The position numbers and the translations under genes were made by a program. This document shows, piece by piece, positions 13,902 through 19,026 of a DNA stretch of 19,026 nucleotides. The notes under the pieces are model-generated. The model made no database searches. It saw only the letters and a program-made list of their open reading frames with translations, and had not been told where the DNA came from. The stretch is from Campylobacterales bacterium (GTDB lineage Bacteria > Campylobacterota > Campylobacteria > Campylobacterales > Hydrogenimonadaceae). The first letter of the stretch is position 1. Each line of letters begins with the position of its first letter. The stretch spans positions 1 to 19,026 of the forward strand of contig JAMONQ010000017.1 in the NCBI GenBank assembly GCA_027065635.1, in the 5' to 3' direction.

Positions 13902-14263
13902 CCTATGATATTTCCATCTTTATCGAGCTTGGGTTTTATCCAGACGATGACCCAGTAGTACTTTCCGTCTTTTCGCATGTTTTTGACATACCCCTCCCAC
14001 ATATCGCCTCTTTTTATCGTCTCCCACATCTTTTTGAAAGCGGCTTTGGGCATGTCCGGGTGTCGGTTGATACTGTGCGGCGAGCCTATCAGCTCCTCTT
14101 TCGTGTAGCCTGTCATCTCTCTGAATTTTCTGTTTGCGTAGGTGATGATGCCCGCTATGTCGGTCTCCGTTATCATCACTCCCCCGTCAAATATGACCTC
14201 TTCGTCAACGGGCACCGGCTTTTTTATTTTGGCATTGGTTATAGAGTTAGTGACAATGGCCAT
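13811..14263 (-). CDS. PAS-domain energy-taxis sensor protein, copy 2 (150 aa)
   Basis: Tandem paralogue of PAS copy 1, highly similar from about residue 16 to 125 (EEVIFDGGVMITETD, AGIITYANRKFREMTGYTKEE, NRHPDMPKAAFKKMW, VKNMRKDGKYYWVIVWIKP), with a shorter, different tail (KRVSRTYRQMKAQEKP). By analogy with Aer and CetB/CetC it should bind FAD and report redox state or respiration to a membrane taxis partner. That is family knowledge, not shown here. The ATG has a good ribosome site on the minus strand (AAGGAA, about 14276-14271). Transcription of this copy could run on into copy 1. The stop codon TAA lies at the edge of the palindrome AGCCGCGCGGCT (13800-13811). Confidence 0.9.
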   Translation of the reverse strand: MAIVTNSITNAKIKKPVPVDEEVIFDGGVMITETDIAGIITYANRKFREMTGYTKEELIGSPHSINRHPDMPKAAFKKMWETIKRGDMWEGYVKNMRKDGKYYWVIVWIKPKLDKDGNIIGYIAGRKVANKEEIKRVSRTYRQMKAQEKP

Positions 14264-14381
14264 ATACTATTTCCTTTCATTATATTCGTTATTTTATGCT
14301 AAATTATAAATTCTTATAACATTCCGTTGAAATTATAGCATATGGAAAGGGTGTGGATTGTAACTGTTTCGTAAATGTTTC
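14264..14381. promoter_or_regulatory. A/T-rich divergent promoter region between PAS copy 2 and metH
   Basis: Very A/T-rich compared with the coding sequence around it. On the minus strand TATAAT lies at 14308-14303, giving a leader of about 33 nt for PAS copy 2. A second TATAAT at 14284-14279 is too close to the ribosome site to be used for that gene. I see no cobalamin or SAM riboswitch in it. Confidence 0.5.
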
Positions 14382-14407
14382 ATGGTAGAAGGTGTAAAGC
14401 ATAGGTT

Positions 14408-14416
14408 TGATAGAAT
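14408..14416 (+). promoter_or_regulatory. Extended -10 promoter for metH
   Basis: TGA-TAGAAT, of the same extended -10 form as ahead of fabZ and nadE. A transcription start near 14423 gives a leader of about 28 nt that contains AAAGG (14440-14444) and leads to TTG 14451. It would place the in-frame ATG 14382 outside the mRNA. Confidence 0.45.
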
Positions 14417-14450
14417 TGTAGATAATAATATCGATATTCAAAGGTTTTCT

Positions 14451-17400
14451 TTGGAGAAGTCCAGACTTATAAAAGAGTTGATAAACAAGAAGGTTTTGGT
14501 AATCGACGGTGCCATGGGTACCCAGATACAGTCGATGGAAATTCCCGAGTCCGCCTGGGAAGGAATAGAGGGGTGTAACGAGCTGCTAAACGCCACCGCT
14601 CCGGATCTGATCGAAAAGATTCACGAGCGATACGCCATGGCGGGTGCCGATCTCATAAAGACGAATACATTCGGATCCATGAACTGGGTTCTGGATGAGT
14701 ACGGTATCGGTGAGAGGGCTTACGAGCTGAGCAAAAAGGGGTGCGAACTGGTCAGCTCGGTTTGCAAAAGATATTCGACCGAGACAAAGCCGCGGTTTTG
14801 TCTCGGCTCCATTGGACCTGGAACGAAACTTCCTTCGCTGAAACATATCGAATATGACGAGATGTACGCCGGCTATCTTGAGATGGCCGGCGGTATGATC
14901 GACGGAGGGGTCGATATATTCTTGCTGGAGACCTGTCAGGATCCATTGCAGATAAAAGCGGCGCTTCACGCATGCGAAGATGCCGCCAAAGCTGCCGGAG
15001 TCGAGATTCCTGTAATGGTTTCGGTAACGATAGAGCTTAGCGGATCGATGCTCATAGGCACAGATGCCGCTACGATATCGACAATAATGGAGCCTTTTGA
15101 CATTCTCTCTTTGGGCTTTAACTGCGGAACCGGTCCCGAGCAGGTGCAAAAGCATGTAGATACACTCTCCAGACTCTGGCACGGACCGATTTCTGTCCAT
15201 GCAAACGCCGGTCTTCCGCAAAATCGCGGAGGATATACATACTATCCGATGGGTCCCGAAGAGTTCAGCGAGCTTCAAAAGAGTTTTACCGAATATGACG
15301 GCGTCACATTTCTGGGAGGCTGCTGCGGTACCACTCCGCAGCATATAAAGGCGCTCGTGGATGCGGTGGAGGGTATAGAGCCGAAGCCGGCTACAGGGAG
15401 CCAGCCCGCATCTTTGGCATCTTTGTTCAACAGTGTCGCTCTCATGCAGGAGCCTGCTCCGCTGTTGATAGGCGAGCGCTCTAACGCTACCGGATCCAAA
15501 GCCTTCAGAGAGCTTCTTTTGGCGGAGGATTACGAAGGAACGCTCACGGTAGGGCAGCAGCAGGTGCGGGCGGGAGCACACGTTCTTGATGTTTCCGTCG
15601 GTTTTGCCGGACGGGACGAGACGAAAGATATGCATGAAGTGATAAGCCTCTACGCCCAGAAGATTCCGCTGCCTCTCATGCCTGACTCCACGCAGGTAAA
15701 GGGGCTCGAGACTGCACTCAAGTGCATAGGGGGAAAGCCGATACTAAACTCCGTCAACCTCGAAGACGGTATGGAGAAGTTCGACGAGATCTGTTCGCTT
15801 GCGAAGCGTTTCGGTACGGCGCTTGTCTGTCTGACCATAGACGAGAAGGGTATGGCCAAGACGACCGAGCGCAAGCTCGAAGTAGCCGAGAGGATCTATG
15901 AGCTGGCTACGAAAAAACACGGCATAAGGGCCGATAACCTTGTATTCGACGTACTTACATTCACAGTAGGATCCGGAGACGAAGAGTATCGCGATGCGGC
16001 CGTTCAGACGATAGAAGCGATCAGAGAACTTCGCCGTCGCCACCCTGAAGTGGGTACCACTCTGGGACTCTCGAACATCTCTTTTGGACTGGACAAGGAT
16101 GCCAGACCCTATCTCAATTCGGTCTTTTTGCACCACTGTATCGAAGCGGGACTCACTTCGGTCATTATAAACGTAAAACATATCATACCTATGAGCCGTA
16201 TAGACGAAGAGGATAAAAAAGTGTGCGAAGATCTCCTCTTCGACAGACGCGAGAACGGCGATCCGCTTTTCAGATTTATAGAGCACTTCGGTAAAAAGGA
16301 GGCTCCGGACCAGGGTGCGGAGGATGAGGCGTACCTGAAGATGAGTGACGAGGAGAAGATCCACAAACTGCTTCTTGACGGAGACAAAGATCGTATGATT
16401 CCTCTGGTGGAAGAGGCGCGCCATCGTATAGCGCCTGAAAAAATCGTCAACGAGATCCTGATCGAGGCGATGAAGGAGGTAGGGGAGCTTTTCGGCAGCG
16501 GCCGGATGCAGCTGCCTTTTGTACTTCAGAGTGCAGAGACGATGAAGGCCGCCGTGGACCATCTAAACCCATATCTTCCGAAAAAGGAGAAGTCCAGCGA
16601 TACCACTCTGGTACTCGGTACCGTAAAAGGCGATGTGCACGACGTGGGAAAGAATCTTGTCGATATAATCCTTACAAACAACGGCTTTAAAGTGGTGAAT
16701 ATCGGCATCAAGGCCGAGCTGGAGCAGTTTTTGGAGGCTGCGAAGGAGCATGATGCCGATGCGATAGGCTTTAGCGGTCTGTTGGTCAAGTCTACGCAGG
16801 TCATGATGGAAAATCTCGAGGCTATGGAGGAGAAAGGACTCGACATTCCTGTTCTTATGGGGGGTGCGGCTCTGACAAAGGGTTTCGTGGACGAGTACTG
16901 CAGGCCGATATACAAAGGCCCCATCTTCTACTGCAGGGACGCTTTTGACGGAGTCATAGCCATGAGCAGAATCGAGGAGGGGAACTTCGACACCCGTCTT
17001 GGAAGCGATCATCAGGAGCAAAAGGGTATTCAGGCAGAGTCAAAAGAGGAGATTGTCATCCCACCTTTTGAAGAGATACCGATGCCCTCACGTGAGGTCG
17101 AAGTTCCGGTTCCGCCGTTTTGGGGAAGGCGGGTCATGACGAAAGCCGACTTCGATCCGGCAATCGCTTTCGAGTGGCTAAACCACCGCATACTTTTCAA
17201 ATCGCGCTGGGGATACCGATCCAAAGGCATGACGAAGGCAGAATATGAAAAACAGCTCGATGAGGTCGTCTGGCCCGCTTTTGAGCGTCTAAAAGAGCAG
17301 TTTCTCAAAGAGGAGCTCTTCGAGCCGACTATTCTGTACGGGTACTATCCGTGCAGAAGCGACGACAATACGCTACTGATTTTCGACGAGAGCGAAGGGT

Positions 17401-17942
17401 GGCACAGAGACGAAGATGCCGACCGTGAACCGCTGGAGTATGTCATGGGTCGTGCGAGAGAGCAGATGACATTTCCGAGGCAGAGAAAAAAGCCGTGGCG
17501 CTCCCTGGCCGACTATTTCCATCGCGACCGCCACGATGTCGTAGCCTTTACGACGGTAAGCGCCGGCAGCAAAATAAGCGAATATGAAAGAAAACTATAT
17601 GACGAAGGCAGGTTTCACGAGTACTATCTCGTACACGGTCTCGGTGTGGAGCTGGCGGAGGCGCTGGCGGAGATAGCGCACAAACAGATAAGGCTCGATC
17701 TCGGTATCGCCGATAAAGAGGGACATACATTGAGGGACGTACAGATGCGCGCCTACCGCGGGGCACGGTACTCTCCCGGCTATCCTGCGTGTCCCGACCT
17801 GGAGACCAACCGTCCGATTTTCGATCTTTTGCGGCCGGAAGATTTCGGTATAGAGTTGAGTGAAACCTTCCAGATACACCCTGAACAGAGCACGGCGGCG
17901 ATCGTGGTTTACCATCCGGAAGCTATGTACTACAGCATATGA
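14451..17942 (+). CDS. metH: Cobalamin-dependent methionine synthase MetH (1163 aa)
   Basis: Moves the methyl group of 5-methyltetrahydrofolate to homocysteine through methylcobalamin. All four modules are present. Homocysteine domain: VLVIDGAMGTQIQ, with zinc ligands C225 (GFNCGTG) and C291-C292 (GGCCGTTP). Pterin domain from about 310 (IGERSNATGSKAF). Cobalamin domain with DVHDVG at 728-733, where H730 is the lower axial ligand. Reactivation domain at the end with RGARYSPGYPACPDLE (R1106, G1110, Y1111), which binds S-adenosylmethionine. I choose TTG 14451: AAAGG stands 6 nt before it, a promoter lies at 14408-14416, and about 14 residues then precede VLVIDG, close to the E. coli spacing. 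ATG 14382 is the alternative and adds 23 residues with no ribosome site. The stop overlaps the next gene as ATGA. Confidence 0.95.
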   Translation: MEKSRLIKELINKKVLVIDGAMGTQIQSMEIPESAWEGIEGCNELLNATAPDLIEKIHERYAMAGADLIKTNTFGSMNWVLDEYGIGERAYELSKKGCELVSSVCKRYSTETKPRFCLGSIGPGTKLPSLKHIEYDEMYAGYLEMAGGMIDGGVDIFLLETCQDPLQIKAALHACEDAAKAAGVEIPVMVSVTIELSGSMLIGTDAATISTIMEPFDILSLGFNCGTGPEQVQKHVDTLSRLWHGPISVHANAGLPQNRGGYTYYPMGPEEFSELQKSFTEYDGVTFLGGCCGTTPQHIKALVDAVEGIEPKPATGSQPASLASLFNSVALMQEPAPLLIGERSNATGSKAFRELLLAEDYEGTLTVGQQQVRAGAHVLDVSVGFAGRDETKDMHEVISLYAQKIPLPLMPDSTQVKGLETALKCIGGKPILNSVNLEDGMEKFDEICSLAKRFGTALVCLTIDEKGMAKTTERKLEVAERIYELATKKHGIRADNLVFDVLTFTVGSGDEEYRDAAVQTIEAIRELRRRHPEVGTTLGLSNISFGLDKDARPYLNSVFLHHCIEAGLTSVIINVKHIIPMSRIDEEDKKVCEDLLFDRRENGDPLFRFIEHFGKKEAPDQGAEDEAYLKMSDEEKIHKLLLDGDKDRMIPLVEEARHRIAPEKIVNEILIEAMKEVGELFGSGRMQLPFVLQSAETMKAAVDHLNPYLPKKEKSSDTTLVLGTVKGDVHDVGKNLVDIILTNNGFKVVNIGIKAELEQFLEAAKEHDADAIGFSGLLVKSTQVMMENLEAMEEKGLDIPVLMGGAALTKGFVDEYCRPIYKGPIFYCRDAFDGVIAMSRIEEGNFDTRLGSDHQEQKGIQAESKEEIVIPPFEEIPMPSREVEVPVPPFWGRRVMTKADFDPAIAFEWLNHRILFKSRWGYRSKGMTKAEYEKQLDEVVWPAFERLKEQFLKEELFEPTILYGYYPCRSDDNTLLIFDESEGWHRDEDADREPLEYVMGRAREQMTFPRQRKKPWRSLADYFHRDRHDVVAFTTVSAGSKISEYERKLYDEGRFHEYYLVHGLGVELAEALAEIAHKQIRLDLGIADKEGHTLRDVQMRAYRGARYSPGYPACPDLETNRPIFDLLRPEDFGIELSETFQIHPEQSTAAIVVYHPEAMYYSI

Positions 17943-18115
17943 TAGAATATTTTTATACTTGTCCATACTGTTGGCAGCCTGTCTCCATACTTGTTGACGG
18001 CGCTCTGGACCGGTTCGAGGGGATCGAGGATTGCGAAGTCTGCTGCAACCCTATAGAGTTTCGGATCCTGCTCGTGGGCGGTGAAGTGGTTTCGTTCAGT
18101 GCGGTAAAGGCGTAG
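17939..18115 (+). CDS. CPXCG-motif cysteine-rich protein (58 aa)
   Basis: Starts in the metH stop (ATGA) and ends at TAG 18113-18115. The 58 residues carry a C-P-Y-C motif (C8, C11) and a second D-C-E-V-C-C cluster (C32, C35, C36) followed by NPIEFRI. This is the layout of the small CPXCG-motif family: a zinc-ribbon-like N-terminus, then IEDCEVCCxPIEF. These proteins are presumed zinc binders; no reaction is known to me. The last Gly of the CPXCG name is Trp12 here. Overlap with metH implies co-translation. Being very short, it is easily missed by gene callers. Confidence 0.85.
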   Translation: MIEYFYTCPYCWQPVSILVDGALDRFEGIEDCEVCCNPIEFRILLVGGEVVSFSAVKA

Positions 18116-18150
18116 TAAGGGTGGAATCGAAGGTTTGGATGACGACTCTT

Positions 18151-18178
18151 TTGCGTTTCGATACCGATGCGTTATGTT
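18151..18178 (+). promoter_or_regulatory. Weak sigma-70-like promoter ahead of the adenosyltransferase
   Basis: TTGCGT (18151-18156) and TATGTT (18173-18178) with a 16-bp spacer. The transcription start would be near 18185, only a few bases before the strong AAGGAG ribosome site at 18188-18193. The whole 18116-18235 gap is 120 bp and holds no other clear signal. Confidence 0.25.
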
Positions 18179-18200
18179 TTCTTCGAGAAGGAGTGGCGCT

Positions 18201-18239
18201 TTGGCAGGTTTGAATCATATTGTTATCGGAGAGAGATGA
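18201..18239 (+). CDS. Possible 12-codon leader ORF coupled to the adenosyltransferase gene
   Basis: The best ribosome site in this gap, AAGGAG at 18188-18193, is 7 nt upstream of TTG 18201. That TTG opens a 12-codon ORF reading MAGLNHIVIGER. Its TGA (18237-18239) overlaps the adenosyltransferase ATG (18236) as ATGA, so ribosomes finishing it could restart on the main gene. It may be a leader peptide or the remnant of a longer gene; chance is possible at this length. Confidence 0.3.
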   Translation: MAGLNHIVIGER

Positions 18240-18757
18240 AAAAGGCGCAAATTCAACTATATACCGGCGACGGCAAGGGAAAGACTACGGCTGCTGTCGG
18301 ACTTGCGGCACGGGCATTGGGACACGGATGGAGAGTGCTTTTCGTACAGTTTATGAAAAACAGAAAGAGCGGGGAGATTGATTTTTTGGAGCTTTGCGGA
18401 GGAGAGAATTTCAAACTGCTTCGAAAATGGGACGGTACCTTTATCCTCTCCAGACCGAGCGAAGAGCAGGCGAAGATGTGCGGCGATCTCTGGAGGATGG
18501 GACTCGATACGCTTGAAAGAGAACGATACGATATGGTCGTATTCGATGAGATTACGGTAGCTTTGTCGTTCGGCCTGTTGAGCGAGAGCAGTGTCATCGA
18601 ATTTCTTCGGGTAAAGCCTCTGGCGCTGGAGGTCGTTCTTACCGGACAGGGTGCGACGAAGGAGATAGTCGAAGCTTGCGATCTGGTCAGCGAGATAAGA
18701 AAGATAAAGCACTATTACGACAAGGGTATCAAGGCGAGAAAAGGGGTGGAGTATTGA
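18236..18757 (+). CDS. cobO: ATP:cob(I)alamin (corrinoid) adenosyltransferase, CobA/CobO type (173 aa)
   Basis: Transfers the adenosyl group of ATP to reduced corrinoid, giving adenosylcobalamin or its precursors. Signature features: QLYTGDGKGKTTAAVGLAARALG with the P-loop GDGKGKTT at 11-18, VVFDEITVA (Walker B-like), VLTGQGA, and the C-terminal KGIKARKGVEY typical of the family. Length fits (about 175-200). ATG 18236 is preceded by GGAGAG and begins the family pattern at once; the in-frame ATG at 18167 would add an unrelated leader. Next to metH and its zinc-protein neighbour, it gives this region a cobalamin theme, though no other cobalamin synthesis gene is visible. The stop overlaps the next start as TTGA. 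Confidence 0.93.
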   Translation: MKKAQIQLYTGDGKGKTTAAVGLAARALGHGWRVLFVQFMKNRKSGEIDFLELCGGENFKLLRKWDGTFILSRPSEEQAKMCGDLWRMGLDTLERERYDMVVFDEITVALSFGLLSESSVIEFLRVKPLALEVVLTGQGATKEIVEACDLVSEIRKIKHYYDKGIKARKGVEY

Positions 18758-19026
18758 GGATAGTTCCAAGAAACTATATTAGATACAAAGCGCTAAACTC
18801 CTTTTTTACCGGCGTGACGGTAGGAACTATCTTTACGATATACAGCAAACTCGAGCCTTCCGTTTTCTCTCTGGGCGGCATCGTTTTGGCTTTGGGAATG
18901 CTGGCTGTGGCGAAGTTTTACGAAAAGATTTTGAAGTTGAAGATCTTTTTTCAGATATCGCTTTTTGTCGAGCTTGTGATGCTGGTCATGGTGGTATGGT
19001 TTCTCATCGCCCCTTACGGGTATGTG
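18754..19026 (+). CDS. Membrane protein, partial at right edge (first 91 aa)
   Basis: Opens at TTG 18754, overlapping the adenosyltransferase stop (TTGA). A purine-rich AAGGGG (18741-18746) is 7 nt upstream. The visible part begins basic (RIVPRNYIRYKALNS) and then has three likely membrane helices: FFTGVTVGTIFTIYS, a long GGIVLALGMLAV segment, and FFQISLFVELVMLVMVVWFLIAP. The spacing of short loops resembles the start of a major-facilitator-type transporter, but the family cannot be settled from 91 residues. The frame is open to the end of the window with no stop. Confidence 0.7.
   Translation, partial: MRIVPRNYIRYKALNSFFTGVTVGTIFTIYSKLEPSVFSLGGIVLALGMLAVAKFYEKILKLKIFFQISLFVELVMLVMVVWFLIAPYGYV

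Noticed and set aside
14342..14374. 10-codon ORF ahead of metH as a leader peptide
   Set aside because: It has no ribosome site and lies upstream of the likely metH promoter.
14586..15635. 349-codon open frame on the minus strand
   Set aside because: It is a shadow of metH with no promoter, ribosome site or recognisable domain.
1..19026. tRNA or rRNA genes, CRISPR arrays, insertion sequences, phage or integrase genes, riboswitches
   Set aside because: No matching repeats, cloverleaf-like segments, transposase motifs or recognisable riboswitch cores were seen by reading both strands; a covariance-model scan would be needed for certainty.

Overview
The window looks like ordinary chromosome from a Campylobacterota (epsilonproteobacterial) genome. 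The evidence is the gene order fabZ-lpxA-clpX-mreB-mreC-carB followed by a short Sua5/YrdC-like gene, which I recall as conserved in Campylobacter and relatives. Further support comes from a QueH-type epoxyqueuosine reductase with a long C-terminal extension, two CetB/Aer-like PAS proteins, and promoters with an extended -10 box but no clear -35. Base composition looks moderate (not computed), so a higher-GC vent- or sediment-type lineage fits better than Campylobacter or Helicobacter. The genus cannot be fixed from this sequence alone. I see no tRNA, rRNA, CRISPR array, insertion sequence or phage gene.

Layout. Positions 1-427 hold a small HTH regulator with an operator-like palindrome and a leaderless-looking promoter, overlapped by a 49-aa ORF. 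Positions 428-1263 hold a cytosolic cyclophilin and a 207-bp spacer rich in inverted repeats. Positions 1264-4727 form a tight run: glutamine-dependent NAD synthetase, a secreted DUF302 protein and QueH. Positions 4728-13229 are a long co-directional block: FabZ and LpxA (fatty-acid and lipid A synthesis), ClpX (proteolysis), MreB and MreC (rod shape), CarB (carbamoyl phosphate), the short Sua5-like protein and a small membrane protein. Most junctions overlap or nearly touch, and carB has its own leader. Positions 13198-14263 carry two minus-strand tandem PAS genes, the only reverse-strand genes here. Positions 14264-19026 hold metH, a 58-aa CPXCG zinc protein, a corrinoid adenosyltransferase and the start of a membrane protein.

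How the genes fit together. Most are housekeeping genes for envelope, NAD, queuosine, carbamoyl phosphate and methionine. MetH and the adenosyltransferase share a cobalamin theme. The PAS pair resembles the CetB/CetC energy-taxis sensors, which act through a membrane partner not present here.

No large unknown system is visible. The points most worth a second look are: the HTH/49-aa module at the left edge; a perfect palindrome that hides the carB Shine-Dalgarno; long perfectly identical DNA blocks between the two PAS genes, next to what looks like the cut-off start of another gene; a possible 12-codon leader ORF coupled to the adenosyltransferase; and a recurring TGN-TAWAAT promoter that helps choose the metH start.
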